Below, in pieces: positions 45,930 to 55,535 of a stretch of 64,000 nucleotides of DNA. The stretch spans positions 1-64,000 of the forward strand of contig NZ_JAAMRE010000030.1 in the NCBI RefSeq assembly GCF_013522705.1. Direction: 5' to 3'. Below the pieces are notes generated by a model. It was not told the DNA's origin, searched no databases, and saw nothing but the letters and a program-made list of their open reading frames with translations. Source of the DNA: Pseudomonas lurida (lineage in GTDB: Bacteria > Pseudomonadota > Gammaproteobacteria > Pseudomonadales > Pseudomonadaceae). How positions within the stretch are numbered: position 1 is the first letter of the stretch; the number at the start of each line of letters is the position of its first letter. The translations under genes and the position numbers were made by a program.

Positions 45930-46164
45930 ACAGCTCCCGTTACGACGAGCAGGGTTGAGCGACAGGGTTCAATAAACGCCGGAAAACCGCGACCGACGTC
46001 TTTGTTCCGCGAACAAAACAAGGCCAGAGCCGACAAGCCCTGACCTATAAAAAACATGGAAGGTTTTTGCAAGTGAAAATCCTGATCCAGACATTTCATG
46101 CTCTCGGCAGCCAGGCGGGCATGGACGTAAGTTGAAAGGTCAAGATGAACATAGGATTAACAAC

Positions 46165-47133
46165 TCACGGTGCAGGTTTGGCGGATGCCTTTTTTTCACC
46201 GCGCACCGATAACGCGATGCGTTCGGCAGTGCCTATGGGGATTTCTCCTACCACCGTCACCATCATTTCGCCATCGACGGTATTCAGACGCCGGGACACT
46301 GCGACGGTCGGGCCCAGCTGCGTTCGAGCTTCCGTGACACTGCCATCGCTGATCAGCTCCAGAAACACCGAGAACCGTGCCAGGCCGTCGTCATACATCA
46401 TGCTGTCGACGATGGCTTTGGTGTGGACATCCTTTCGCGCACTAGTGCGGGTGAGCTGAAACCCCGGCGGCAACCAATCCAAACGCCATATGTGGGTGGG
46501 CTGCACCTCAGGCGCACTGCTATTAGCCAGGGCAATGGGCGTGCAGTCCTTACTCGGCTGCAAGTTGCGATCATCCGGCTGGACCGAGGTGTTCAAGCGC
46601 GTGAACTGGAATCGCTCCAGCAGTTGCCCTTGGTCGTTAAGCAGCAGGGATTTGAGCGCGAGTGCGGTTTCGCGATCCAGATGCAACTCGAACCCATACC
46701 GGTATTGATCACGCGGCGTAACGGACACAATCACGGCATTACGACCAGCCACACGGGATTTTCCGATGACGGCCAGTTCATAAAATTGATTGAGTTTTTG
46801 CGGATCAAGCGCGCGCGAAGGTGCATCGCGGGAATTCCCAAGCCCGGGCACTAAAGTGCCGCTTACGCATTGGGTACGGCCATCCTCTCGCACGACTTCC
46901 TGGGCAGAGCCATCGAGCTGCAAAAGGCGCTCTCTGACTTGACCGTTCTGGACACGATGCCAGATGTCATGGGTGGAAAAACTGCCATTACGTTCATAGA
47001 CGAACGTACCTTCAAAACTTTGGGTCTGCTCTGCACGCCCAAGTCGATTAAGCCAGTCCTGCGCTTCATCGGCATGGGCGGGGAGTACAAACCAACCACT
47101 GATCAACAGCGTAAGGAGCGGTATGGCGCGCAT
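46165..47133 (-). CDS. mucB: MucB, periplasmic regulator of the AlgU pathway (RseB-like)
   Basis: The 322-residue product starts at ATG 47133 with the signal peptide MRAIPLLTLLISGWFVLPAH; the frame open to 47193 is unneeded. It has the RseB-type lipid-sensing N-terminal domain (FEGTFVYERNGSFSTHDIWH) and smaller C-terminal domain (DWLPPGFQLTRTS). It binds the periplasmic part of MucA and protects it from AlgW cleavage until lipopolysaccharide or other signals release it. It starts 16 bp after mucA. Confidence 0.95.
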   Translation of the reverse strand: MRAIPLLTLLISGWFVLPAHADEAQDWLNRLGRAEQTQSFEGTFVYERNGSFSTHDIWHRVQNGQVRERLLQLDGSAQEVVREDGRTQCVSGTLVPGLGNSRDAPSRALDPQKLNQFYELAVIGKSRVAGRNAVIVSVTPRDQYRYGFELHLDRETALALKSLLLNDQGQLLERFQFTRLNTSVQPDDRNLQPSKDCTPIALANSSAPEVQPTHIWRLDWLPPGFQLTRTSARKDVHTKAIVDSMMYDDGLARFSVFLELISDGSVTEARTQLGPTVAVSRRLNTVDGEMMVTVVGEIPIGTAERIALSVRGEKKASAKPAP

Positions 47134-47149
47134 AAAGCTCCTTATCGGT

Positions 47150-47737
47150 TCAACGGTTTTCCAGGCTTGCAGCGCGAGCGTATGGCAGAGCACTTTCAGT
47201 GCCTTTCAAGGCCGATTCCTGAGCGTGTTGGCGCAGGTAACCTGGAAGACGCTGATCCTGCCAGCCGGATTGCCCCTGGAGCACGCCGTTAGCCATCGGG
47301 CCGGTCGTGTCGGAGCTTTCCTTGTAGCCGGCAAGTACGGCCGGACCTTTGACCTGCGGGCCAGCCATAACCGGCTGCTGGGTCTGCTGGGCCAATTCGG
47401 CACCGGCAATTTCGTCCTGGTTGTACAGGCGAACACCCGCCAGCACGGCAACAGTCACCGAGGCTGCCACTGCAAGGCGACCCAGGCTACGCCAAGGACC
47501 ACGAGCAGCTTTAGCCGGAACGGCTTCATCAGCCAGCGCGGCAGAAACAGCCGCAGCAATATCCAGACGAGGGATTAGAAGATCCTTGTGCATCACCGCC
47601 CGAGCGACTTGGTAACGAGACCAGGTATCACGGGTTTCGGCATCATCAAATGCGTTGAGCACTCGACGAAGTTCCAGTTCATCCGCTTCGTTATCCATCA
47701 CTGCGGACAGCGATTCCTGCAGGGCATCACGACTCAT
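47150..47737 (-). CDS. mucA: Anti-sigma factor MucA
   Basis: This 195-residue inner-membrane protein starts at ATG 47737. Its N-terminal anti-sigma domain (about 1-75, ESLSAVMDNEADELELRRVL and WSRYQVARAVM) holds AlgU in the cytoplasm. A single transmembrane helix follows (about 85-105, LGRLAVAASVTVAVLAGV), then a periplasmic tail that AlgW and MucB act on. No frameshift or stop is seen, so it is not of the mucA22-like mucoid type. It follows algU after 32 bp. Confidence 0.96.
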   Translation of the reverse strand: MSRDALQESLSAVMDNEADELELRRVLNAFDDAETRDTWSRYQVARAVMHKDLLIPRLDIAAAVSAALADEAVPAKAARGPWRSLGRLAVAASVTVAVLAGVRLYNQDEIAGAELAQQTQQPVMAGPQVKGPAVLAGYKESSDTTGPMANGVLQGQSGWQDQRLPGYLRQHAQESALKGTESALPYARAASLENR

Positions 47738-47769
47738 GGCGGTTCCTCTCTTGGCTGTCGCCGCTGTCT

Positions 47770-48351
47770 TTAGTTTTCCTGCAACAACGGTTGCAAGGCT
47801 TTGTCGATGGCTTCCCGGGCCCGGAAAATCCGTGACCTTACAGTCCCCACCGGACATTGCATGACGCTCGCAATGTCTTCGTAACTCAGACCATCGAATT
47901 CACGTAAAGTTAATGCGGTACGCAAATCTTCCGGCAGTTGCTGAATTGTGCGATGAACGGTTCCTTCGATCTCGTCGCGCAGCAATGCACGCTCCGGCGA
48001 CTCGAGATCTTTGAGGCCGTGATCACCATCATAAAACTCAGCATCTTCTGAACTTACATCGCTATCCGGTGGGCGGCGGCCGCGAGACACCAGATAGTTT
48101 TTCGCCGTGTTAATGGCGATTCGGTACAGCCACGTATAAAACGCACTGTCACCGCGAAAATTGCCGAGTGCACGGTAAGCCTTGATAAAAGCTTCCTGTG
48201 CAACGTCCTGCGCTTCATGGGTGTCGTGCACAAACCGCACGATCAACCCGAGAATTTTGTGCTGGTATTTCAGCACTAGCAGATCAAATGCTCGCTTGTC
48301 GCCGCGTTGTACGCGCTCAACCAGCTGCTGATCCTCTTCCTGGGTTAGCAT
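47770..48351 (-). CDS. algU: Extracytoplasmic sigma factor AlgU (AlgT, sigma-22)
   Basis: From ATG 48351 the 193-residue product, MLTQEEDQQLVERVQRGDKR, matches the length and sequence of P. aeruginosa AlgU. Region 2 contains HEAQDVAQEAFIKAYRALGN and FYTWLYRIAINTAKN; region 4 contains LSYEDIASVMQCPVGTVRSR. It drives envelope stress, alginate and osmotic genes and is held by MucA. The frame start 48357 adds two residues without advantage. An AlgU-type promoter lies about 250 bp upstream. Confidence 0.97.
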   Translation of the reverse strand: MLTQEEDQQLVERVQRGDKRAFDLLVLKYQHKILGLIVRFVHDTHEAQDVAQEAFIKAYRALGNFRGDSAFYTWLYRIAINTAKNYLVSRGRRPPDSDVSSEDAEFYDGDHGLKDLESPERALLRDEIEGTVHRTIQQLPEDLRTALTLREFDGLSYEDIASVMQCPVGTVRSRIFRAREAIDKALQPLLQEN

Positions 48352-48603
48352 GAACACTCCTCGTAGTACTTGAAGGAGGCTTGCATAACTAAACGATCAG
48401 GCTTGCAAACATAGACTCGGTCTTTTCGCAAAAGTTCTCCCCCTCCAAGCAAGTTTCCGGCATGCACTGATTTGGCACACACGAAAAACGCAGCGCGGGT
48501 AACGCCGGCTGCGCGAATAATCTTGTCGTCGGTTTTCTGACGCGTCCAATGCTCCCGACGGGCCAATAAACTCAACGTTTTCCCAGCTTTCGGGCAACCT
48601 GCT

Positions 48604-48632
48604 ATTGAGTCGGGAGCCATGCAAAAAGTTCC
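48604..48632 (-). promoter_or_regulatory. AlgU-dependent promoter upstream of algU
   Basis: On the minus strand GAACTT (48632-48627) is followed after 17 bases by TCAATA (48609-48604), close to the AlgU/sigma-E consensus GAACTT-N16-17-TCtga. It is positioned to read algU, consistent with the autoregulation known in P. aeruginosa. The rest of the 48352-48814 gap holds no gene; it should also contain the nadB promoter. Confidence 0.75.
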
Positions 48633-48814
48633 CGATTCGATAACCGGCTGATTATACCCAAGCCACGCACCGTAATCTCATATTGCCACGCATGCCTGGC
48701 TATTGTGCCGGTCCCCCCCTCTATATACTAGTGGGCCGTGTGACCCTTTGATTCGCCGATCCCGGCGTTCTGTCAGCGCCACCCTTGCGGATCGCTTTTT
48801 GCGGAATCCTATAA

Positions 48815-50431
48815 ATGAGCCAACAGTTTCAACACGATGTTCTGGTGATTGGCAGCGGCGCAGCCGGATTGAGCCTTGCCCTGACCCTGCCCAGCCATCT
48901 GCGCATCGCGGTGCTGAGCAAAGGCGACCTGGCCAACGGCTCGACATTCTGGGCCCAAGGCGGCGTGGCGGCGGTTCTGGATGACGCCGACACTGTGCAG
49001 TCCCACGTCGAAGACACCCTCAACGCCGGCGGCGGCCTGTGCGACGAGGACGCGGTGCGCTTCACCGTCGAGCACAGCCGCGAAGCGATCCAATGGCTGA
49101 TCGACCAGGGCGTTCCCTTTACCCGTGACGAGCACGCACGCGCCGACGACGGCGGCTTCGAGTTCCACCTGACACGTGAAGGCGGCCATAGCCACCGGCG
49201 CATCATCCACGCCGCCGATGCAACCGGCGCAGCCATTTTCAAGACCCTGCTCGACCAGGCTCGACAGCGCCCGAACATCGAACTGCTGGAGCAGCGCGTC
49301 GCGGTCGACCTGATCACCGAAAAGCGCCTGGGCCTGGACGGCGAACGCTGCCTTGGCGCCTACGTGCTCAACCGCGGCAGCGGCGAGGTCGACACCTATG
49401 GCGCGCGCTTCACCATCCTCGCCTCGGGTGGCGCAGCCAAGGTCTACCTCTATACCAGCAACCCCGACGGCGCCTGCGGCGACGGCATCGCCATGGCCTG
49501 GCGCTCGGGCTGCCGGGTGGCCAACCTGGAATTCAACCAGTTTCACCCCACCTGCCTGTATCACCCGCAGGCCAAAAGCTTTCTGATCACCGAAGCCCTG
49601 CGTGGCGAAGGCGCACACTTGAAACTGCCGAACGGCGAACGCTTCATGCAGCGTTTCGACCCGCGCGCCGAACTGGCACCGCGCGATATCGTCGCACGCG
49701 CCATCGACCATGAAATGAAGCGCCTGGGCATCGACTGTGTGTATCTGGACATCAGCCACAAGCCTGAAGCATTCATCAAGACCCACTTCCCCACCGTCTA
49801 CGAACGCTGCCTGACCTTCAATATCGACATCACCCAAGGCCCGATCCCGGTAGTGCCTGCCGCGCACTACACCTGCGGCGGCGTAATGGTCGACCAGCAT
49901 GGCCGCACCGACGTGCCGGGCCTGTATGCGATTGGCGAGACCAGCTTCACCGGCCTGCATGGCGCCAATCGCATGGCCAGCAACTCGCTGCTTGAATGCT
50001 TCGTCTACGCGCGTTCGGCGGCGGCGGACATACTCGAGCAATTGCCGCGAATCCCGGTGCCGGCCGCCCTGCCCCGCTGGGACGCCAGCCAGGTCACCGA
50101 CTCGGATGAAGACGTGATCATTGCCCACAACTGGGACGAGTTGCGGCGTTTCATGTGGGACTATGTGGGGATCGTGCGCACCAATAAGCGCCTGCAGCGC
50201 GCGCAGCACCGAGTGCGCTTGCTGCTCGATGAAATCGACGAGTTCTACAGCAACTATAAGGTCAGCCGCGACCTGATCGAGCTGCGCAACCTGGCCCAGG
50301 TCGCCGAGCTGATGATCCGCTGCGCCATGGAGCGAAAGGAAAGCCGAGGCCTGCATTACACCCTCGACTACCCGCAGATGCTGCCGGAGGCCCGCGACAC
50401 TATCCTGGTGCCAACCACCTACGGCGGCTGA
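48815..50431 (+). CDS. nadB: L-aspartate oxidase (NadB)
   Basis: This 538-residue flavoprotein has the N-terminal FAD motif [13 protein letters not shown], substrate loop residues in [17 protein letters not shown] and the capping domain segment [20 protein letters not shown]. It oxidises L-aspartate to iminoaspartate, first step of NAD synthesis. It is divergent from algU, the common Pseudomonas layout. Its 3' end overlaps the ygfX-like gene on the other strand by 32 bp. Confidence 0.97.
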   Translation: MSQQFQHDVLVIGSGAAGLSLALTLPSHLRIAVLSKGDLANGSTFWAQGGVAAVLDDADTVQSHVEDTLNAGGGLCDEDAVRFTVEHSREAIQWLIDQGVPFTRDEHARADDGGFEFHLTREGGHSHRRIIHAADATGAAIFKTLLDQARQRPNIELLEQRVAVDLITEKRLGLDGERCLGAYVLNRGSGEVDTYGARFTILASGGAAKVYLYTSNPDGACGDGIAMAWRSGCRVANLEFNQFHPTCLYHPQAKSFLITEALRGEGAHLKLPNGERFMQRFDPRAELAPRDIVARAIDHEMKRLGIDCVYLDISHKPEAFIKTHFPTVYERCLTFNIDITQGPIPVVPAAHYTCGGVMVDQHGRTDVPGLYAIGETSFTGLHGANRMASNSLLECFVYARSAAADILEQLPRIPVPAALPRWDASQVTDSDEDVIIAHNWDELRRFMWDYVGIVRTNKRLQRAQHRVRLLLDEIDEFYSNYKVSRDLIELRNLAQVAELMIRCAMERKESRGLHYTLDYPQMLPEARDTILVPTTYGG

Positions 50432-50846
50432 ACTTCAGGCGTACCCGCAGGCGCCGATGCGTATCGGTGGCCTGCGAATCCCTCGGCACGCAGATCGAAC
50501 GCGACCACCATTGCCCGCGCACGCGATAGCGCAGCACCACGATCGGTGGCAGTGCCAGGCTGTCGGGGCGCAACTGCACGGCGTGCCAGCCACGCTGTTC
50601 ACTGAACAACTGCCAACCCTCTTCATCTCGGCGCAGGCCGCAGACCGATGAAGGATGGGTTAACAGAATATGTCTGGGCAGCACCCAACCCGCATGCGCA
50701 AGGCACAGCAGCATGCAAAGGCTTGAAAATGGCACATCCACTGCCGACAAGGCACCCAGCGCGAACACCTGGGCAAGCAAATACGCCACCAGCAGCCTGC
50801 GCGAAGGCTGCCAGCGGCATTCGAAACGGTTACTTGGGCTGGACAC
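50400..50846 (-). CDS. YgfX-like membrane protein
   Basis: This 148-residue protein starts with GTG 50846. A short N-terminal part with [12 protein letters not shown] precedes two close transmembrane helices (about 18-55, [16 protein letters not shown] and [16 protein letters not shown]), then a cytoplasmic beta domain ([19 protein letters not shown]). This is the YgfX/CptA pattern, and it follows sdhE with a 17 bp overlap as in E. coli ygfYX. In E. coli the pair was proposed as a toxin-antitoxin; SdhE's real role in flavinylation makes that uncertain. Confidence 0.8.
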   Translation of the reverse strand: MSSPSNRFECRWQPSRRLLVAYLLAQVFALGALSAVDVPFSSLCMLLCLAHAGWVLPRHILLTHPSSVCGLRRDEEGWQLFSEQRGWHAVQLRPDSLALPPIVVLRYRVRGQWWSRSICVPRDSQATDTHRRLRVRLKFSRRRWLAPG

Positions 50847-51084
50847 GGTCCAGGATCATCCGAACCATGCGCTGCAGTTCCGGATCGTCCGACTCGGCGC
50901 GCTCCATGAACCAGCCGAACATATCCTGGTCCTCGCATTCCAGCAGTCGCACATACACCTTGCGATCCACCTCATTGAGCGTGGAATAAACCTCTTTGAC
51001 GAATGGCACCAGCAACACGTCCAGCTCAAGCATGCCGCGACGGCTGTGCCAATAGAGGCGATTGAGTTCTACATCTTCGACCAT
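50830..51084 (-). CDS. sdhE: FAD assembly factor SdhE
   Basis: The start at ATG 51084 gives 84 residues, the normal SdhE length; the open frame to 51465 is spurious. The motif [17 protein letters not shown] contains the conserved RGxxE needed for covalent FAD attachment to SdhA. It acts in the cytoplasm on succinate dehydrogenase and fumarate reductase flavoproteins. It is co-transcribed with the ygfX-like gene. Confidence 0.94.
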   Translation of the reverse strand: MVEDVELNRLYWHSRRGMLELDVLLVPFVKEVYSTLNEVDRKVYVRLLECEDQDMFGWFMERAESDDPELQRMVRMILDRVQPK

Positions 51085-51225
51085 GGAGCGCTCCTCAAAT
51101 AGAGCGCAAGTATACAGGCCCGACGGCAGCGCAACAGTCGGCTTTGGTCGTGCGCCCACGGAAACTATCCATTTGCCGGGCGCCCCTCTATGATGCACCC
51201 AAGACTTTTTGACCTGCGATGACCC

Positions 51226-52167
51226 ATGGCCGACTCTGCTTTTTTCTGCCCCCTGTCCCACGAAGGCGTTCTTGCCGTGCGCGGTGCCGACGCTGCCAAA
51301 TTCCTGCAGGGCCAATTGACCTGCAACCTCAACTATCTGAGCGACACCCAGGCCAGCCTGGGCGCGCGCTGCACACAAAAAGGGCGCATGCAGTCCAGCT
51401 TTCGCATCCTGCTGCAAGGCGACGGTGTGCTGTTGGCGATGGCCACCGAGCTGCTGGAACCGCAACTGGCCGATCTGAAGAAATACGCGGTGTTCTCCAA
51501 ATCCAAGCTCACCGACGAAAGCGCCGCGTGGGCACGCCTGGGCCTGTACAGCGCGGATTCAACCCTGGCCAGCCTCGGGCTTGAACTGCCGGCCGACACC
51601 GACAGCGTTGCCCGCAACGAACACTTGATCGCGATTCGCGTGTCACCTGATCGCAGCGAACTCTGGGTGCCGGCGGAACAGGCCGACGCGGTACATGGCC
51701 AGTTGAGTGCGCAATTGAAAGAAGCCGATCTGAACGAGTGGCTACTGGGCCAGATCCGTGCCGGTATCGGCCAGGTCATGCCCCAGACCCGCGAGTTGTT
51801 CATCCCGCAGATGCTTAACCTGCAAGCCGTCGGTGGCGTGAGTTTCAAGAAAGGCTGCTACACCGGCCAGGAAATCGTCGCGCGCATGCAGTACCTGGGC
51901 AAACTCAAGCGCCGCCTGTACCGCTTGAGCCTTGAATCGACGCAAATGCCCGAGCCAGGCACCCCGCTGTTTTCGCCCAGCCATAACAGTTCGATCGGTG
52001 AGGTGGTAATCGCGGCCAATGCGGGTCCGGTGATTGAACTTCTGGCCGTATTGCAAGCCGAAGCTGCCGATAGTGGCGATGTGCATTTAGGCACGCTCGA
52101 AGGCCCCGGCCTGCAACTGCTTGACTTACCCTACACGCTGGACCGCGATCGAGAGATCCAGCGTTAG
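51226..52167 (+). CDS. ygfZ: Folate-binding protein YgfZ
   Basis: This 313-residue protein has the signature [14 protein letters not shown] (containing the K-G-C-Y-T-G-Q-E motif with the key Cys) and the GcvT-like folate-binding fold ([20 protein letters not shown] near the N-terminus). YgfZ helps build or repair certain iron-sulfur clusters with tetrahydrofolate. It is divergent from sdhE with about 140 bp between starts. The length and motif are intact. Confidence 0.93.
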   Translation: MADSAFFCPLSHEGVLAVRGADAAKFLQGQLTCNLNYLSDTQASLGARCTQKGRMQSSFRILLQGDGVLLAMATELLEPQLADLKKYAVFSKSKLTDESAAWARLGLYSADSTLASLGLELPADTDSVARNEHLIAIRVSPDRSELWVPAEQADAVHGQLSAQLKEADLNEWLLGQIRAGIGQVMPQTRELFIPQMLNLQAVGGVSFKKGCYTGQEIVARMQYLGKLKRRLYRLSLESTQMPEPGTPLFSPSHNSSIGEVVIAANAGPVIELLAVLQAEAADSGDVHLGTLEGPGLQLLDLPYTLDRDREIQR

Positions 52168-52203
52168 TCGCCGTACTTTCTTGCAACACCCTAGAGAACA
52201 TGA

Positions 52204-53025
52204 ATGAACAAGCTGGCGGAAAAAGTCCAACAGGCTTTGGTCACGGCCATCGAAAACGATGACCTGGTTCTGCCGACATTACCGGAAGTGGCCCTGAATA
52301 TTCGCAAGGCCGCCGAGGACCCGGAAATCAGCATCAGCCACTTGAGCAAAGTGATCGGTCGCGATACCGCCCTGTCCGCACGCTTGATCAAAGTGGTCAA
52401 CAGTCCGCTGCTGCGCGCCACCCAGGAAGTCACCGACCTGCACACCGCCATCACACGGCTGGGCACCAACTACAGCAGCAACCTGGCGATCGGCCTGGTG
52501 ATGGAGCAGATTTTTCATGCCCGCTCTGAAACGGTCGATCAGAAAATGCGTGAAGTGTGGCGCCGCAGCCTGGAAGTGGCCGGCGTGAGTTACGCCTTGT
52601 GTCGCAGCCACAGCCAGCTCAAGCCGGACCAGGCAGCGCTTGGCGGTCTGGTGCACCAGATCGGCGTGCTGCCGATCCTGACCTACGCCGAAGATCACTA
52701 CGAGTTGCTGTCCGACCCGGTCAGCCTCAACCACCTGATCGACACTATCCATCCAGCCTTGGGTGATAAATTGCTCGGCCGCTGGGACTTTCCGGAGATG
52801 CTGGCGAAACTGCCTGGCCAATACCTGAACCTTGAACGCGACTCCAGCCGCCTTGACTACATCGACCTGGTGCAGTTGGCGGTGCTGTATTGCTATCGCG
52901 GCACCGATCACCCGCTGGCGAGCGTGGTGGTTTCCGAAGTGCCGGCGATGAAAAAGCTCAAGGTCGACCCCTACAGCGACCGCCTGCGCGCGGAGCTCGA
53001 TGAAGCACGCTCGATGTTCTACTGA
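52204..53025 (+). CDS. HDOD-domain signalling protein
   Basis: This 273-residue protein begins MNKLAEKVQQALVTAIENDD and is essentially a single HDOD domain: LPTLPEVALNIRKAAEDPEI, DTALSARLIKVVNSPLLRA and GLVHQIGVLPILTYAEDHYE. HDOD proteins lack the metal residues of true HD phosphohydrolases and act as regulatory adaptors in signalling and stress. It starts 36 bp after ygfZ, so they may be one operon. It ends directly against the tctE stop on the opposite strand. Confidence 0.88.
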   Translation: MNKLAEKVQQALVTAIENDDLVLPTLPEVALNIRKAAEDPEISISHLSKVIGRDTALSARLIKVVNSPLLRATQEVTDLHTAITRLGTNYSSNLAIGLVMEQIFHARSETVDQKMREVWRRSLEVAGVSYALCRSHSQLKPDQAALGGLVHQIGVLPILTYAEDHYELLSDPVSLNHLIDTIHPALGDKLLGRWDFPEMLAKLPGQYLNLERDSSRLDYIDLVQLAVLYCYRGTDHPLASVVVSEVPAMKKLKVDPYSDRLRAELDEARSMFY

Positions 53026-54411
53026 TCAACCGGCGATAAAACTCACCCTTACTTTCAGCCCCGCGCGCTTGCCATCGTGCAGGCTGATCTGGGCCAGATG
53101 CGCCCGGCAGATTTCCCCGACAATCGCCAAGCCCAGGCCCGAACCCATGCCCTGCTGACTGCGCCGGTAGAAGCGTTCGAACACCCGCTCCCGCTCATCC
53201 TGCGGGATCCCCGGGCCGTCGTCCTCCACCTCCAGTACCGCCGGTGCCGTCACCCGCAGGATTACATTGCCACCGGGCGGCGTGTGCGCCAGGGCGTTGT
53301 CCACCAGGTTGCTCAGCAGTTCGTTCAACAGCGTTGGCTCGCCGCGCAACCACACCGGCTCATCGGCTTCCAATGCCAGCGCCACGCCACGCGCATGGGC
53401 CAGGGGCGCCATCGCCATCCCCAACTCACGGGCCAACTGGCTCAGATCCAACAACTGCGCGCCGCCTTCTGCAATTGCCCGTGCGCCGTTCTCGATACGC
53501 GCAAGAGACAGCAATTGATTAGCCAGATGGGTCAGGCGATCAGTGCCCTGCGCAGCGGTTTCCAACGTGCTGCGCCAGGTGGCCGGGTCTTCGGCGCGCA
53601 GGCCCAACTCCAGGCGCGCCTTGAGCGCAGCCAAAGGGGTGCGCAGTTCGTGTGACGCATCGGCGATAAACTGTGCCTGGCGTTCGAACTGCCCGCGCAG
53701 GCGCTCGGTAAAGTGGTTGAGCGAACTGACCAGCGGGCCGAATTCGTGCTGCACTTCCACCAATGGCAGCGGCCGCAGATCGTCGGGCTGGCGTTCTTCC
53801 ACGGCCTTGCGCAGACGCTCCAGCGGGCGCAGCGCGGCGCTCACGGCAAACCACACCAGGAGCAACGCGCCGACCGCCAGCATGCCCAGGCGCAGCAGCG
53901 TATCGGCCATCAAACTGCGAGCCATGCTGACGCGGGCTTCGTCGGTTTCGGCCACACGGATTTCCGCCATGCCGTTCATGTTCGGCTCGGACACCGCCTT
54001 GAGCAGGCTCACCACCCGTACTTCCTGACCCTGATACTTGGCGTTGTAGAACCGCGCCAGCGCCGGGTAATCATCGGTGCGCGGCGTGCCGGGAGGCGGA
54101 CCGGGCAGGTTCTCGTAGCCGGAGATCAGCTTGCGATCAATGTCGTTGACCTGGTAATAAATGCGCCCGGCACTGTCGTAGGCGAACGTGTCCAGGGCCA
54201 CATAGGGCACATTGGCGCTGAGGGTGCCGTCCACCTGGGTCAGGCCTGCGGCGATGGTGCGCGCCGACGCGAGCAACGTGCGGTCGTAAGCGGTATCGGC
54301 GGCTTCGCGGCCGTTCCAGTAGGCACTCATGCCGCTGGCCAGCATCAACAACACGAGCAACAGGGCCAGGTTCCACACCAGGCGCCAGCGCAGGCTGCTG
54401 GGCTTATGCAT
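53026..54411 (-). CDS. tctE: Sensor histidine kinase TctE
   Basis: This 461-residue membrane kinase has an N-terminal transmembrane helix (about 12-30), a periplasmic sensor (about 32-170), a second helix (about 172-192), a HAMP-like region, HisKA with ADASHELRTPLAAL and HATPase with NLVDNALAHT, DDGPGI and GSGLGLAIV. It is the tricarboxylate-sensing partner of TctD, whose gene starts upstream and overlaps by 8 bp. The divergent tctCBA operon is the expected target. Confidence 0.9.
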   Translation of the reverse strand: MHKPSSLRWRLVWNLALLLVLLMLASGMSAYWNGREAADTAYDRTLLASARTIAAGLTQVDGTLSANVPYVALDTFAYDSAGRIYYQVNDIDRKLISGYENLPGPPPGTPRTDDYPALARFYNAKYQGQEVRVVSLLKAVSEPNMNGMAEIRVAETDEARVSMARSLMADTLLRLGMLAVGALLLVWFAVSAALRPLERLRKAVEERQPDDLRPLPLVEVQHEFGPLVSSLNHFTERLRGQFERQAQFIADASHELRTPLAALKARLELGLRAEDPATWRSTLETAAQGTDRLTHLANQLLSLARIENGARAIAEGGAQLLDLSQLARELGMAMAPLAHARGVALALEADEPVWLRGEPTLLNELLSNLVDNALAHTPPGGNVILRVTAPAVLEVEDDGPGIPQDERERVFERFYRRSQQGMGSGLGLAIVGEICRAHLAQISLHDGKRAGLKVRVSFIAG

Positions 54412-55075
54412 CGCGAGCTTCCAAGAGGTAGCCGAGGCCGCGGAAAGTCACAATGGCGATGGGTTGGCCATCGAGCTTCTTGCGCAGGCGATGCACATAG
54501 ATTTCGATTGCATCGGGGCTGGCCTCCTCGTCCAGGCCAAAGACCTGCGAAGCCAGTTGCTCCTTGCTCATCACCCGGCCCGGGCGCGCGATCAGCGCTT
54601 CGAGCACCGCCTGCTCGCGGGAGGTCAACGTCAGCAGTTCGCCGCCCAGCGTGAAGCGCCGGGTATCCAGGTCATACACCAGTACGCCGCAGGCCTGCTG
54701 ACGCTCGCCGCCCAGCACGCTGCGGCGCAACAGGGCCTTGACCCGCGCCTCCAGCTCCGTCAGCTCAAAGGGTTTGGCCAAGTAGTCGTCGGCGCCCAGG
54801 TTGAGGCCATGCACGCGGTCCTTCACGTCGCTGCGCGCGGTCAGCATCAACACCGGCAGGTTTTTCCCACGGGCCCGCAAGCGTGCGAGCACCTCGAAAC
54901 CATCCATGCGCGGCAGCCCCACATCCAGGATCGCGACCGCGTAATCCTCGCTGCTCAAGGCCAGGTCGGCGGCCACGCCGTCATGCAGCACGTCGACCGT
55001 CAGACCCGTGCTCTTGAGCGCCTGGGCCACACTGTCGGCAAGTTGCAAATGGTCTTCAACCAGAAGGACACGCAT
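54404..55075 (-). CDS. tctD: Response regulator TctD (OmpR family)
   Basis: This 223-residue regulator has a receiver domain with phospho-acceptor D51 (VAILDVGLPRMDGFE) and K101-region (DYLAKPFELTELEAR), followed by an OmpR-type winged helix (about 130-220, LTSREQAVLEALIARPGRVM and DAIEIYVHRLRKKL). It activates citrate uptake genes in Salmonella and Pseudomonas. It is divergent from the tctC operon with about 460 bp between starts. Confidence 0.92.
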   Translation of the reverse strand: MRVLLVEDHLQLADSVAQALKSTGLTVDVLHDGVAADLALSSEDYAVAILDVGLPRMDGFEVLARLRARGKNLPVLMLTARSDVKDRVHGLNLGADDYLAKPFELTELEARVKALLRRSVLGGERQQACGVLVYDLDTRRFTLGGELLTLTSREQAVLEALIARPGRVMSKEQLASQVFGLDEEASPDAIEIYVHRLRKKLDGQPIAIVTFRGLGYLLEARDA

Positions 55076-55312
55076 GGTTTTCTGCCTCGTTCAGGGGGTG
55101 GTCGACGCCACGCTTTGGCGGGGAGTTTACAGGCGCCCGATGCCCTGTGAAGCCCGGAAACATTGAAAGACTGCTGAAAGGTTAGTGAAAGCTTCGCCCA
55201 TTAGCATCCAGCTCATGGTGAGCCTTGCCCACCCAGTTGCCCAAGCCGCAGCGCCCGCAAAACGCCTCGATGCGTTTTCGTCACAATAAGAACAATAACG
55301 GAGTGCACAACC

Positions 55313-55486
55313 ATGCTGTCGACACAGCGCCAGAACCGCCCGCCTGTTCGCTTTCCTCGCTTGAACCACGCCGCCCTCGCCGGCGTTATTTCGTCGTTCA
55401 GCCAAACCGTCGTCCTCGAAGACCGCGGCACGGCCGCTGATGCGGATGAAGTGCGCCTGCTGGACCGCAAAGGCGCCGCACGCTGA
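55313..55486 (+). CDS. Possible small protein between tctD and tctC (57 aa)
   Basis: The frame runs ATG 55313 (MLSTQRQNRPPVRFPRLNHA) to TGA 55486, with a second stop TAA directly after. A CGGAG site lies 10 bases before the ATG. It has a mid-chain hydrophobic stretch (AALAGVISSF) but no convincing export signal and no family I recognise. It fills a 460 bp gap that in some pseudomonads holds a porin gene ahead of tctC. It could be a leader peptide, a new small gene or a non-coding frame. Confidence 0.35.
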   Translation: MLSTQRQNRPPVRFPRLNHAALAGVISSFSQTVVLEDRGTAADADEVRLLDRKGAAR

Positions 55487-55535
55487 TAAGCAGTGCCTGG
55501 TAGTAGAACCTCATAACAAAAAGACGGAGATACCC

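Noticed and set aside
45911-46099. 62-codon minus-strand frame in the mucB-mucD gap, considered as a mucC remnant
   Set aside because: No similarity to the membrane protein MucC is apparent and it overlaps the start of mucD.
48345-48620. 91-codon minus-strand frame upstream of algU
   Set aside because: Overlaps the 5' leader between the AlgU-type promoter and algU, has no RBS and resembles no family; more likely untranslated leader.
48809-50356. 515-codon minus-strand frame antisense to nadB
   Set aside because: Low-complexity shadow; nadB motifs on the other strand are intact and complete.
50400-51084. ygfX-sdhE as a toxin-antitoxin system
   Set aside because: The pair is a conserved core-genome unit with an intact SdhE RGxxE motif for flavinylation; a toxin role is not needed to explain it.
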